Source: an uncultured Bacteroidales bacterium
GTDB lineage: Bacteria > Bacteroidota > Bacteroidia > Bacteroidales > Bacteroidaceae
Direction: 5' to 3'
NCBI GenBank assembly: GCA_937901185.1
Contig: CALCHR010000016.1
Span: 1-25,360 of the forward strand
DNA length: 25,360 nt
Position numbers and translations under genes: made by a program
The notes under the pieces: model-generated
The model's database searches: none
Told to the model about the DNA's origin: nothing
What the model saw: the letters and a program-made list of their open reading frames with translations, nothing else
In this document: one piece after another, positions 1 to 6,864 of the stretch
Layout: each line of letters begins with the position of its first letter
Numbering within the stretch: the first letter of the stretch is position 1

Positions 1-516
1 TTACAAGAATTGATAGAGTCGATGCGAGATGACCAGCCCAAAATTCCGTATATTTTAGAAGTCGAGTGTGATTCTTACTGGGGCAGCTTTGAAAGAGAGT
101 TTCTTGGGTATGCTATTGGTCTGCTCGATGATGTACAGATGGGCATTGATCACTCAGAAGAAGAGCGAACAATGTTCTGGAAGGAAGTATTTGATCGAGA
201 TACCCCGATAGATTTTGTTGAAGCCGGAGTATCTTATGAGCTTTATAGAGATTATCTTCTTGAGACTTTTCAGGATTGTGATGACTGGGAGCAGCTTACT
301 TTCTATCATATAGATTGGGATATCCTACATAGAAATGGAAGCAACGTACTTAAGATCCAGCTGGCTAAGCCTCTTAGTAGAGAGTGGGAAGAAATCATTA
401 TTCCTCGTATGAAAGCTTTCTTTGATAAGAAGATTTATGAATATCTTAAGGATGAGGACGAGCTTATTAGTATCACTCTTTGTGATCGTAAAGGCTGGGT
501 AGTAAAGGAGTATTAA
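1..516 (+). CDS. Unknown protein, 5' end outside the window
   Basis: The reading frame is open from base 1 to a TAA at 514-516, so the true start probably lies upstream; a TTG at 10 and an ATG at 22 are in frame but neither has a visible ribosome binding site. The visible ~170 residues are acidic and aromatic-rich, with no membrane segment, cysteine cluster or motif I recognise. The end of the gene carries the AAAGGAG ribosome binding site of the next gene, so the two are translationally coupled. Reality as a coding region is well supported by frame length and coupling; function is unknown. Confidence 0.75.
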   Translation, partial: LQELIESMRDDQPKIPYILEVECDSYWGSFEREFLGYAIGLLDDVQMGIDHSEEERTMFWKEVFDRDTPIDFVEAGVSYELYRDYLLETFQDCDDWEQLTFYHIDWDILHRNGSNVLKIQLAKPLSREWEEIIIPRMKAFFDKKIYEYLKDEDELISITLCDRKGWVVKEY

Positions 517-518
517 TA

Positions 519-857
519 ATGAAAAAGAAGTTTCCATTGTTTGTATACTGTGCTGCTTGCCGTACTTGTCGACATAGAAAGTTTAAGAGTTTATTTGATG
601 ATAAGGCTATGCTTGATTGTGCTGATTGTAATGGCTTGACTGTTCAGACTGTTATCCCTTTCGTGCTGTGGAGAATAAGCTGGTGCAAGCTATACAGTAA
701 GAAAAGAAAGTATAAATTTCCTTTCTACTGTACTCAGCCCAATATTGCAAAAACAAACGGGTGTCAGTATAGCTCAAGTGGCTATGAATGTTTAATGCCT
801 TATAAAGGTTGTAATTATCAAGATGATAAAAATAATAGATTTAAAGGAGATGTTTAA
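519..857 (+). CDS. Cysteine-rich unknown protein (112 aa)
   Basis: ATG at 519 follows AAAGGAG at a good distance and starts 2 bases after the previous stop. Ten cysteines are spread through the protein: C11, C14 and C17 near the N-terminus, C34-x-x-C37, then C56, C71, C82, C91 and C98. This looks like a small metal-binding (probably zinc) protein. The middle and C-terminus are basic. I do not recognise the family. It is followed 2 bases later by the next gene, consistent with one operon. Confidence 0.75.
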   Translation: MKKKFPLFVYCAACRTCRHRKFKSLFDDKAMLDCADCNGLTVQTVIPFVLWRISWCKLYSKKRKYKFPFYCTQPNIAKTNGCQYSSSGYECLMPYKGCNYQDDKNNRFKGDV

Positions 858-859
858 AT

Positions 860-1210
860 ATGGGTTGGTTTGATGCAGCAGCTACTTACAGTAGCGGAGA
901 CACACCGAAGTATAAGGTGGGAGATAAAGTATATAAACTACTTGTTATTCCCCCGGAATTTAATAAAAGAAAGCTACAGAAATTCTGTGTGCCGTGCGAG
1001 ATCACAGGAGTATCCACTGAGAAGAGCGGCTTTATCTTTAGAGAGTTTACTTACACAGTTAAGTCCGCAACAGGTGAGCTTACTGAAAACGTTTATGAGT
1101 CAGAGCTTTATACTGAATACCAAAAGGTGCCGGAAACTAAGAATCCGGATATTACTTTTAAAGAAGCGGTTGAAGAAGCAATGGAACAAATGTCAGAGGA
1201 TTCATTATAA
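860..1210 (+). CDS. Unknown protein, possible small beta-barrel (116 aa)
   Basis: ATG at 860 is preceded by AAAGGAGATG. The N-terminal half contains a KVGDKVYKL stretch of the kind seen in SH3-like or KOW-like beta barrels, and the C-terminal ~25 residues are acidic and probably helical. A second open frame overlaps it from 870 to 1220; I chose this one because of the ribosome binding site, the tight spacing to both neighbours and the normal acidic composition. No specific function can be given. Confidence 0.75.
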   Translation: MGWFDAAATYSSGDTPKYKVGDKVYKLLVIPPEFNKRKLQKFCVPCEITGVSTEKSGFIFREFTYTVKSATGELTENVYESELYTEYQKVPETKNPDITFKEAVEEAMEQMSEDSL

Positions 1211-1221
1211 GGAGATGTAAT

Positions 1222-1392
1222 ATGACTAGAGGCGAAGAAGCTATTATTAAAGGATTTTTGATGGGTGCTTATAAAGCAGTTGAAGATGCCCGAACCCGAG
1301 GCGATGAGAAACTTGCCTGCGCAGAGAGCGCATATGATATTATCTGCAGACTTGCTAAACAGCTTAAAGTAGAAAATCCTTGTGAAAAGTAA
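1222..1392 (+). CDS. Small unknown protein (56 aa)
   Basis: ATG at 1222 lies 7 bases after AAGGAG. The product, starting MTRGEEAIIKGFLMGAY and ending in NPCEK, is predicted to be mostly helical and has three cysteines (C33, C42, C55). It is the last gene of its operon: an intrinsic terminator begins about 15 bases after its stop. Short length makes it easy to miss, but spacing, ribosome binding site and terminator position support it. Confidence 0.65.
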   Translation: MTRGEEAIIKGFLMGAYKAVEDARTRGDEKLACAESAYDIICRLAKQLKVENPCEK

Positions 1393-1406
1393 ATTATAAA
1401 ATAAAG

Positions 1407-1439
1407 TCACCAGTTATTTTCGGATAGCTGGTGATTTTT
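1407..1439 (+). terminator. Intrinsic terminator after the first operon
   Basis: Inverted repeat TCACCAG (1407-1413) / CTGGTGA (1428-1434), extended by inner TTA/TA pairs, followed by a T run at 1435-1439. It separates the upstream operon from the promoter motif at 1451. Confidence 0.85.
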
Positions 1440-1450
1440 GTTATGCTCTT

Positions 1451-1466
1451 ATTGTATTATATTATA
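1451..1466 (+). promoter_or_regulatory. Phage-type promoter motif, copy 1
   Basis: ATTGTATTATATTATA, a close match to the motif repeated eleven times in this window (ATYGTATWATATWATA). It sits just after a terminator and 44 bases before the next start codon. There is no convincing -35 box. Promoter function is inferred from position and recurrence. Confidence 0.7.
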
Positions 1467-1494
1467 AAGAAACTTTATTTGGAGGACAGACTAT

Positions 1495-1776
1495 ATGATT
1501 ACGTGTATAGATTTTACTCAGCGATATACTGATGAACAAATCGGGCAGCTACAAACACTCCACACAAAGCAGCTGTTAAAAAAGAGAGATTTCTCATATG
1601 TTTGTTCAGAGTTGTGTCGTGACTGCTGTAGTCATTGTGAAGAGTGCAATACTTGTATTGCTAACGAAGAATTTAATAGAGAGCAGATAAAAGCAGTTCT
1701 TGCCATGAGGGAGCATGTACTTAATAAGCAAGAATCAAAAGCTTTGCGTAAGCAGAAAATTAAGGAGGGCAAATAA
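1495..1776 (+). CDS. Cysteine-cluster protein (93 aa)
   Basis: First gene of the second operon; ATG at 1495 follows GGAGG. A helical N-terminus (around residues 12-30, with the run HTKQLLKKRD) leads into a dense cysteine cluster at C37, C41, C44, C45, C48, C51 and C54, then a basic helical C-terminus rich in Lys and Glu. The cluster suggests binding of zinc or another metal. The charged helices could contact nucleic acid, but that is only inference. Family not recognised. Confidence 0.75.
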   Translation: MITCIDFTQRYTDEQIGQLQTLHTKQLLKKRDFSYVCSELCRDCCSHCEECNTCIANEEFNREQIKAVLAMREHVLNKQESKALRKQKIKEGK

Positions 1777-1779
1777 CTT

Positions 1780-2016
1780 ATGGCTAAGCATTATGTATTA
1801 AAAGATGATATTTCTATTACCTTTACCCCGGATGAAATCTGGCAGCTGATAGTTATATGTGAAGGTGATAAAGTATTTAATCAGAATGCCATGCGGCAGT
1901 ATCGTAAAGGCAGCAGAGCTTATAACGATTATAAGGAACTTTATGACTGGGCTGAAAAGATGCAGCAGAAGATTATTGAAATCCGTAATGCCAACGGTGT
2001 TTTAGAAGAGGTTTAA
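1780..2016 (+). CDS. Small helical unknown protein (78 aa)
   Basis: ATG at 1780 lies 3 bases after the previous stop, with AAGGAGG upstream. The protein is mainly helical from residue ~18 on, with several aromatic residues (RAYNDYKELYDWAEKMQQK region). No cysteine pair, membrane segment or known motif is visible. It is in a tight operon with its neighbours. Confidence 0.7.
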   Translation: MAKHYVLKDDISITFTPDEIWQLIVICEGDKVFNQNAMRQYRKGSRAYNDYKELYDWAEKMQQKIIEIRNANGVLEEV

Positions 2017-2017
2017 T

Positions 2018-2392
2018 ATGAAGGAACAAGTAAAATTTTTGGATACAGATTTTCTTGATAATAAAATAGAGATTGGAGATAAGGTTATCTTTGAGACTCC
2101 TAAGTATAGAGACTTTGCTATTGGTACCGTAATTACTAAGGCACCTAAGTCTTGCCAGATTGAATATTTAAGTTTTGCAGGTGGGAGCAAGGGAAGAATT
2201 GACGTAGTCCGGCAGAATTATGGCCAGGTTATAAAGTATCCTTTTATTAAGAAAGGTAAGTGGATACCTAAAGAGGTTATGATCAGATCTGTTGATGCTC
2301 TTAACTATACCTGTTCTGAATGTGAGTCTGAAGGAAGATATACACCTTATTGTGCTTACTGTGGCGCTGACATGATGGAGGATTCAGAATGA
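2018..2392 (+). CDS. Protein with C-terminal zinc-ribbon tail (124 aa)
   Basis: Starts 2 bases after the previous stop behind GAAGAGG. Residues ~17-75 contain an IGDKVIF stretch and many alternating hydrophobics, suggesting a small beta domain. A GKWI linker at residues 80-83 introduces a C-terminal zinc ribbon with C99-x-x-C102 and C112-x-x-C115 ending in CGADM. The same tail occurs on six other proteins in this window whose N-termini differ. Zinc binding is well supported by the spacing; the role is unknown. The stop overlaps the next start in ATGA. Confidence 0.8.
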   Translation: MKEQVKFLDTDFLDNKIEIGDKVIFETPKYRDFAIGTVITKAPKSCQIEYLSFAGGSKGRIDVVRQNYGQVIKYPFIKKGKWIPKEVMIRSVDALNYTCSECESEGRYTPYCAYCGADMMEDSE

Positions 2393-2673
2393 ACGAAAAG
2401 GATCTTAAGAGACAGATTGAACGAATAAAGCCACGAATACAGGATCTAGAAGAGCGAAAAGAAAAGCTCTCGGTTCATGGCTACTGGGACCTTGGATACT
2501 ATACAGGTAAGTTAGTTGTAATGGAAGACTGGCTAGATGATAAAGCTGACTTGGCAGAGCAGATTTTTGCCGACTTATTTAGCAAGGTTAGTTTTGATGG
2601 TCATAACGTTTCTGTTTGGAAGAACGACTTGATTGAAGTTGCTAAAAAATATGGAGTGGAGTATAAAGAATGA
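2389..2673 (+). CDS. Coiled-coil unknown protein (94 aa)
   Basis: ATGA overlap with the previous gene. The first ~28 residues are highly charged with heptad-like leucine and isoleucine positions, suggesting a coiled coil. The motif DLGYYTGKL follows at ~35, then a helical stretch and a C-terminal part ending in VEYKE. It ends in another ATGA overlap, so three genes here are translationally coupled. No function recognised. Confidence 0.75.
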   Translation: MNEKDLKRQIERIKPRIQDLEERKEKLSVHGYWDLGYYTGKLVVMEDWLDDKADLAEQIFADLFSKVSFDGHNVSVWKNDLIEVAKKYGVEYKE

Positions 2674-2861
2674 AAGTATATATAGTTATAGAATGTGCCG
2701 TAATCGAGTACGAAGAGTGTACACGAGTAATGGGAGTCTTTTCATCTGAAGATAAAGCCAAAGAAGCTATTGTAGAATATACGGAATGGTCTAAGGATTT
2801 TAAGTGGCGTCATGAATATAGTTATAGTGAGTGTGAGGTAGACCAAGTATGGGAACAGTAA
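2670..2861 (+). CDS. Small DUF7336-like unknown protein (63 aa)
   Basis: ATGA overlap with the preceding gene. The pattern MKVYIVIE followed by GVFSSEDKAKEAI resembles short phage proteins that start with a beta strand and carry a 'GVFSSEEKA' helix start (DUF7336-like); this assignment is from memory of the family and tentative. The C-terminus is aromatic and acidic. The next gene starts inside it. Confidence 0.7.
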   Translation: MKVYIVIECAVIEYEECTRVMGVFSSEDKAKEAIVEYTEWSKDFKWRHEYSYSECEVDQVWEQ

Positions 2862-3247
2862 CGATTATTAATACAAAACCTTATATACTTCAGCCTATTC
2901 CTGAAGTTGGTAAGGAATATCATATCTTTGATGATGGTAAGATAAGACCCAGTAGACATTATATTGCAAAGATTGTTAAGCTTATTTATCCTGAGGATGC
3001 TTATGAGATTACAGCTCTTTATAAGGCCTGGCAGGAACAGGTAGAGGAATGCTACTGGCTATTTGCAAAGGAGACTGACTACTTTGTTGTGGCTGAGTCA
3101 GACTACGATAAAGATCTTATATATTTTGTAAGAACAACAGACGGCGGCTGGTTTTCTATTGACTATCCTGGTTGTTGGATGGGCGCTAGACTTGATATCG
3201 ATGGTAGCCTTTATAATGAAATGTTGAAATGTCGTGGTGAGTGGTAA
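2849..3247 (+). CDS. Unknown protein (132 aa)
   Basis: Starts 13 bases before the end of the previous gene, which implies coupling because its own ribosome binding site (GTGAGG) is weak. The product is rich in aromatic residues (Tyr and Trp throughout, including a GGWF and a GCWMGA segment) and has a beta-rich C-terminal half. No cysteine cluster or membrane segment. Function unknown. Confidence 0.7.
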   Translation: MGTVTIINTKPYILQPIPEVGKEYHIFDDGKIRPSRHYIAKIVKLIYPEDAYEITALYKAWQEQVEECYWLFAKETDYFVVAESDYDKDLIYFVRTTDGGWFSIDYPGCWMGARLDIDGSLYNEMLKCRGEW

Positions 3248-3250
3248 GAT

Positions 3251-3652
3251 ATGAAAGTACATATAAAGTATGCTTATCCAGAACAAGGCACCAGAAACGG
3301 TAGAGTATATCCGCCGGAAGTTTTGGAGAAAGCTTTTAGTGAACCGGCTTTTAGAGAAGCCTGTATAAATAAAGCACTTCCTATAGTATCAGAAGATAAC
3401 CAGCTTATTGGCATGGGAACAGCAACGCTTAAGAATGGCAGAGCAGTACTAATCGATGGTGAAGTGTTTAATCCTACTTATATTAAGTTGCTTAAGGTAT
3501 GTAAAGATAGTGTAGCATTTACTCTTGCTGGAACCGGAGCTGTTGAATACACTGATGATAAAGCAGTAGTAACTGAAGTTAATTTTACTCACGCTATGTT
3601 TACCCCTTGTCCGGCAGTAGATGTTTATGATACAGAATTTTGTGAGGAGTAA
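3251..3652 (+). CDS. Protein resembling a reduced prohead-protease fold (133 aa)
   Basis: ATG at 3251, 3 bases after the previous stop. It contains RNGRVYPPEVLEKA near the N-terminus (residues ~15-28), which resembles the 'NGRxYPxxVL' signature near the start of phage prohead core protease/scaffold proteins. A later segment (about residues 85-120, VAFTLAGTG... then TPCPAVDVYD) resembles the C-terminal part of that fold. It is shorter than such proteases (usually ~200 aa), I cannot identify a catalytic set, and it sits among accessory genes. If the resemblance is real it is more likely a reused fold than an active capsid protease. Confidence 0.7.
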   Translation: MKVHIKYAYPEQGTRNGRVYPPEVLEKAFSEPAFREACINKALPIVSEDNQLIGMGTATLKNGRAVLIDGEVFNPTYIKLLKVCKDSVAFTLAGTGAVEYTDDKAVVTEVNFTHAMFTPCPAVDVYDTEFCEE

Positions 3653-3655
3653 GCT

Positions 3656-3976
3656 ATGAAAATTACATATAGAGTTATTGATTTAAAGACCGGAATTGAT
3701 ATCACAGACAAGGAATGTTGGGTACTTCAGTCTAATGGTAGACTTGCTTATAATTCATATGGAGATCTTATTGGAAACGACACTGTTGAAGCCGTATTTC
3801 ACCTAGAAGGTGTCGAGGCTATCCAGGGTAAGTGGATCGAGCGTATTGAAAAGCTTGTCTGGTGTGAGGACGATGTTGAAGTATATTATGACTGCTCCTG
3901 TTGTGGTATTCATAACTTTGATACTACTCCGTATTGTCCATGCTGTGGAGCAAAGATGAGCTTTGAGGAGGATTAA
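3656..3976 (+). CDS. Protein with C-terminal zinc-ribbon tail (106 aa)
   Basis: ATG at 3656 follows GAGGAG. Residues 1-55 form an unrecognised N-terminal domain. From the GKWIE linker at 58-62 the protein matches the shared zinc-ribbon module: C80-x-x-C83 and C94-x-x-C97 ending in CGAKM. The coding sequence around the linker (GGTAAGTGGAT) is almost identical in the neighbouring copies at 4098 and 4412, which suggests duplication or recombination of the module. Zinc binding likely, role unknown. Confidence 0.8.
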   Translation: MKITYRVIDLKTGIDITDKECWVLQSNGRLAYNSYGDLIGNDTVEAVFHLEGVEAIQGKWIERIEKLVWCEDDVEVYYDCSCCGIHNFDTTPYCPCCGAKMSFEED

Positions 3977-3977
3977 T

Positions 3978-4244
3978 ATGAATGAACAGGTAAAAGAACT
4001 TTTTGACACCTTATGTTTTAATTATGATTTTCCAGAAGAGTTTGCCAAAGGTTTAGCTGAGTTCCTTTATGAGGAGGATTACAGAAAACTTAAGCTAGGT
4101 AAGTGGATTTCTGCTAGTGCCAAGCCTGGAGTTCAAATAGGCATGAAGTGCTCTTTGTGTGGTGCAAGGATAAAGTATAGTGAATTTTTTAATGGCAATC
4201 ATAAGTACTGCCACAAGTGTGGAGCAAAGATGATTGGAGAGTGA
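3978..4244 (+). CDS. Protein with C-terminal zinc-ribbon tail (88 aa)
   Basis: Start placed at ATG 3978 because GAGGAGGA lies directly upstream; an in-frame TTG at 3963 would overlap the previous gene and has no ribosome binding site. The short helical, acidic N-terminus is followed by GKWI at 41-44, then C58-x-x-C61 and C78-x-x-C81 ending CGAKM. Member of the zinc-ribbon series of this operon. Confidence 0.8.
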   Translation: MNEQVKELFDTLCFNYDFPEEFAKGLAEFLYEEDYRKLKLGKWISASAKPGVQIGMKCSLCGARIKYSEFFNGNHKYCHKCGAKMIGE

Positions 4245-4250
4245 GTAATC

Positions 4251-4574
4251 ATGGAAAAGTACGTAAAGCTTAAAGATGTTAATGATCTGCTTATGAAGAT
4301 GTATCGAGAGCCTAGATATCAGCATGAGGATGAAGATTATTACTCAGGAGTAGCTCAGGTAGCCGGTATGCTCGTTGGTATTGAGACTATAGAGTTGGAG
4401 GAACCTAAAGAAGGTAAGTGGATTTCTAAGTACTGGAGAACTGAAGACGACTGGAGTGGTTTTAATCATCGCAGTATTGAATGTTCAGTTTGTAAAATAG
4501 AAATTTATAACGGTGAGCCGACAGATTACTGTCCTCATTGCGGTGCTGATATGCGTCTGGAGGAAACAGTATAA
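4251..4574 (+). CDS. Protein with C-terminal zinc-ribbon tail (107 aa)
   Basis: ATG at 4251 follows GGAGAG. The N-terminal ~50 residues look helical (VKLKDVNDLLMKMY and a GVAQVAGMLVGIETIELE helix), of the type found in small phage proteins that begin with a regulator-like helix pair. GKWI at 55-58 leads into a zinc ribbon with C78-x-x-C81 and C94-x-x-C97. The stop is immediately followed by the ATG of the DUF488 gene. Confidence 0.8.
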   Translation: MEKYVKLKDVNDLLMKMYREPRYQHEDEDYYSGVAQVAGMLVGIETIELEEPKEGKWISKYWRTEDDWSGFNHRSIECSVCKIEIYNGEPTDYCPHCGADMRLEETV

Positions 4575-4949
4575 ATGATTTATACAAGTTATTTTGCTAA
4601 ACTAAAATCACTGCCTGATAATATTATTCCCATTTCTATTTGTGGAAAGGCACCGGATTGGTATAAAGGTTTACAGTATAAGAAGTTGGCTCCAAAGTAT
4701 GACTTCTTTATGAAGTGGAAAGAAAATCATGATAATGAATATTATATCAAATGTTTTAATGAGCAGGTACTCGATAAATTAAATGCAGCAGAAGTTGTTT
4801 TAGATTTTGCACAGATACTTCTAAGTGCCGGTAAATCAGATATTTGTTTAATTTGTTATGAAAAGCCGACCGATTTTTGTCATAGGCACTTAGTAGCTAA
4901 GTGGTTAAATGATAACGGATTTAGTTGTAAAGAGTGGGAGCAGGAATAA
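4575..4949 (+). CDS. DUF488-family protein (124 aa)
   Basis: Starts on the base after the previous stop. The C-terminal stretch around residues 90-110 (ICLICYEKPTDFCHRHLV) is the characteristic DUF488 signature: a strand followed by CYEKP and a CHR motif. Proteins of this family are small, widespread in bacteria and phages, and of uncertain function; a link to nucleic-acid or nucleotide handling has been suggested, not proved. Length is typical of the phage versions, shorter than some cellular members. The zinc-type cysteines here are part of the family motif rather than a zinc ribbon. Confidence 0.8.
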   Translation: MIYTSYFAKLKSLPDNIIPISICGKAPDWYKGLQYKKLAPKYDFFMKWKENHDNEYYIKCFNEQVLDKLNAAEVVLDFAQILLSAGKSDICLICYEKPTDFCHRHLVAKWLNDNGFSCKEWEQE

Positions 4950-4953
4950 TAAG

Positions 4954-5103
4954 ATGGGCAGGTTTTCAGATTATAAGAAGAAAACTACTATGGAATGCAA
5001 TTACTGTGATTACTGTACTTGTCGAAAAGGTCATAAGTGTAAGTGGTATAAGCGTTGGGTTAAAACCGTTGTTAATAAAAAGGGAGGATCTAATGGAAGA
5101 TAA
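4954..5103 (+). CDS. Small cysteine-rich basic protein (49 aa)
   Basis: Start at ATG 4954, 4 bases after the previous stop, with GGAGCAGG upstream. The protein is basic (Lys/Arg-rich) and contains a cysteine cluster C15, C18, C21, C23 and C29 in its middle, suggesting a small zinc-binding, possibly nucleic-acid-contacting peptide (inference). A longer open frame begins inside the DUF488 gene, but it lacks a ribosome binding site. Its last codons contain the GGGAGGA ribosome binding site of the next gene. Confidence 0.6.
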   Translation: MGRFSDYKKKTTMECNYCDYCTCRKGHKCKWYKRWVKTVVNKKGGSNGR

Positions 5104-5374
5104 ATCTTATCATGAGCTTATAAATGAGTGTTCAAGAGATCTTTGTTTGCAGAGTACCCGTTGTGATAAAGATTGTCATGCTTTAAATTGTGAAACTTCT
5201 TGGCATGCTGAAAATCTTATTTAAGCTGGCTGGGTAAAACAGAAGGAATGTACTAAAGGACTTAACTTAGGAAATATGTCGTATTGTTCTAACTGTGGTA
5301 AGCTTACTTATATGTATAATTATTGTGCTAACTGCGGAGCCAAGGTTAGGAGTAAAAATAATGTTGATCAGTAA
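5093..5374 (+). pseudogene. Zinc-ribbon gene interrupted by one in-frame TAA
   Basis: ATG at 5093 follows GGGAGGA. Translation gives 43 residues (cysteines at 13, 18, 24, 28, 33) and stops at TAA 5222-5224. The same frame then continues open for 49 codons to TAA 5372-5374 and encodes AGWVKQKEC followed by a zinc ribbon, C65-x-x-C68 and C78-x-x-C81 ending CGAKV, like the other tails here. Around the stop the reading AENLI-stop-AGWVKQ parallels AEILTEAGYCKQ in the gene at 15750, so the stop probably replaces a Glu codon (GAA to TAA). The next gene still starts 14 bases before the second stop. Options: recent nonsense mutation, sequencing error, or readthrough/reinitiation at ATG 5273. Confidence 0.7.
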
Positions 5375-5693
5375 AGAAAAATTTATTAATTATTTAAATA
5401 AATATAAAGAAGCCTGGGAAGAACAAGAAAGATTTCAAGATGCTCTAAGGCCTTTCTTTGATTTTCCTGTTTGTACTTACCAAGAGAATTTAATGGATGC
5501 TTATGCTCAGCTTCTTGTAGAAGTTTGTGAGTGTCAAGAAGAGGATGACATCTTTGGCTGGTGGCTATTTGAAAGCCCTAAGGATTGTAAAATTATTTCT
5601 ATAAAAGAAAAAGATGGTTCTACTGTTGAATACGATGTAGCTACTCCAGAAGGCTTATATGATTATTTAGCTACTTATTATAGTAAGGAGTAA
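5361..5693 (+). CDS. Acidic unknown protein (110 aa)
   Basis: Start placed at ATG 5361 because TTAGGAG lies 8 bases upstream; a longer in-frame start at 5295 lies in the zinc-ribbon coding sequence of the interrupted gene and has no ribosome binding site. The product is helical in its first half (MLISKEKFINYLNKYKEAWE), aromatic and acidic in its second half, with a DDIFGWWLFE segment. It resembles small phage proteins of unknown function. Ends 3 bases before the next gene. Confidence 0.75.
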   Translation: MLISKEKFINYLNKYKEAWEEQERFQDALRPFFDFPVCTYQENLMDAYAQLLVEVCECQEEDDIFGWWLFESPKDCKIISIKEKDGSTVEYDVATPEGLYDYLATYYSKE

Positions 5694-5696
5694 GAT

Positions 5697-6071
5697 ATGA
5701 CTAAGTATGAATTTAATATTAATTATTATATGTATGTAAAGTTGACCGACTTTGGTAAAGAGAAGATTATTGAAAAGTGTGGTTATGATTATTTTAAGCA
5801 TTGTATTGAAAGTCATCTTCAGTCTGATGGTTATTATCAGCTTCAGGCTCATACTGTAATGAACCTACTTGGTGAGTATCTTTACTGCGGTAATAGAAAT
5901 AAGCCTTTTGATCTTAATGTTTATTTTACAGACGAGGATCTCAAGGGGCCTGCAGGAATCTGGAGTCTTTACTCATCAACTATGATGGAGTGCTCGGAAT
6001 GTAAGAAGCATGTGCCATATCATAGATACCAGTATTGTCCACACTGTGGCTCTAAAAATAAAATGGAATAA
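5697..6071 (+). CDS. Protein with C-terminal zinc-ribbon (124 aa)
   Basis: ATG at 5697 follows AAGGAG. Residues 1-92 form an unrecognised domain with a KLTDFGKEKIIEKCG start that looks like a small helical phage domain. Residues 97-121 form a zinc ribbon, C99-x-x-C102 and C114-x-x-C117 ending CGSK, but without the GKW linker found in its relatives. It is the last gene of this operon, followed 7 bases later by a terminator stem. Confidence 0.8.
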   Translation: MTKYEFNINYYMYVKLTDFGKEKIIEKCGYDYFKHCIESHLQSDGYYQLQAHTVMNLLGEYLYCGNRNKPFDLNVYFTDEDLKGPAGIWSLYSSTMMECSECKKHVPYHRYQYCPHCGSKNKME

Positions 6072-6078
6072 ATTTTTT

Positions 6079-6109
6079 AACAGCTTTCTTTCTGAGGGCT
6101 GTTATTTTT
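6079..6109 (+). terminator. Intrinsic terminator after the zinc-ribbon operon
   Basis: Stem AACAGC (6079-6084) / GCTGTT (6098-6103) with a following T run at 6105-6109. It closes the operon that began at 1495. Confidence 0.75.
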
Positions 6110-6119
6110 ATACAAGTAT

Positions 6120-6135
6120 ATTGTATTATATTATA
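6120..6135 (+). promoter_or_regulatory. Phage-type promoter motif, copy 2
   Basis: ATTGTATTATATTATA, identical over 16 bases to copy 1, located after a terminator and 42 bases before ATG 6162. A short CAAGT/ACTTG inverted repeat (6113-6117 and 6143-6147) surrounds it. Confidence 0.7.
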
Positions 6136-6161
6136 GAAAATAACTTGAAAGGCAAAAAGAT

Positions 6162-6848
6162 ATGAGGACTGATTATACAGAGCTTGTAGGCAAGACCGTT
6201 CAGATTAAACGAAGTGATAAAACTGCTTACATGAAACTTATTGGTATGCATGGTGTTGTTGATAGAATTAGCGGAGGCACTACCATTGGCGTACGTATTA
6301 ATGACATGAACAATGATGCAAGTGCTTATGGAGTATTTTGGTTTAGTAGAAATGAAATTAAAGTCTTGGACGAAGAAAGAAAGGATGTTTGTATGATGGA
6401 TTTTAAGCATGTAGCTATGGTAAAGCTTGCTGATTATGATAAGAAGGAGTATGCTTTCGCTCTTTACGACGAAGAGCTCGAGAAGCTGGCTGATTACCCG
6501 TATGAGGCAACGGTATTGGTCAATGCAGGTAGCAAGGGTAATAGAATTCTTGGTACGGTAGCTGGTATTCTGACTAAGGAAGCTTTCTATGAGATTCCTA
6601 AAAATAATGGCATTAATATTACTGCTGAAGTTATCGGTGTTGTAGATATGTCAGGATATTTTAAAAGAGAGGCTGAAAAGACCAGACTTAAGGAGCTTGC
6701 AAAGAAGAAGGCTGCTATCGAGAAGGAACTCGAAGCAGAAATTAATAAGAGAAAGTCTATTGAGTATTATGAGGCTATGGCTAAGGAGTACTCTGATAAT
6801 CCTAAGCTTGCTGAACTGGTTGCTGAACTTAAGCAGCTTGGTCTTTAA
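6162..6848 (+). CDS. Unknown protein with C-terminal coiled coil (228 aa)
   Basis: First gene after promoter copy 2; ATG at 6162 with a modest GAAAGG upstream. Residues 1-~75 contain VGKTVQIK and a G-rich beta segment (HGVVDRISGGTTIGVRIND) that suggests a beta-barrel. Residues ~80-165 form a second alpha/beta region. Residues ~168-225 are a highly charged helix (Lys, Glu, Arg) likely to be a coiled coil. It shares a transcript with the aldolase-like gene downstream. No known family assigned. Confidence 0.8.
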   Translation: MRTDYTELVGKTVQIKRSDKTAYMKLIGMHGVVDRISGGTTIGVRINDMNNDASAYGVFWFSRNEIKVLDEERKDVCMMDFKHVAMVKLADYDKKEYAFALYDEELEKLADYPYEATVLVNAGSKGNRILGTVAGILTKEAFYEIPKNNGINITAEVIGVVDMSGYFKREAEKTRLKELAKKKAAIEKELEAEINKRKSIEYYEAMAKEYSDNPKLAELVAELKQLGL

Positions 6849-6864
6849 TATATAAGAGGTGTAT

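Noticed and set aside
870..1220. Overlapping second frame of 116 codons
   Set aside because: Lacks a ribosome binding site, would overlap both neighbours, and has a Leu/Arg/Ser-rich shadow composition.
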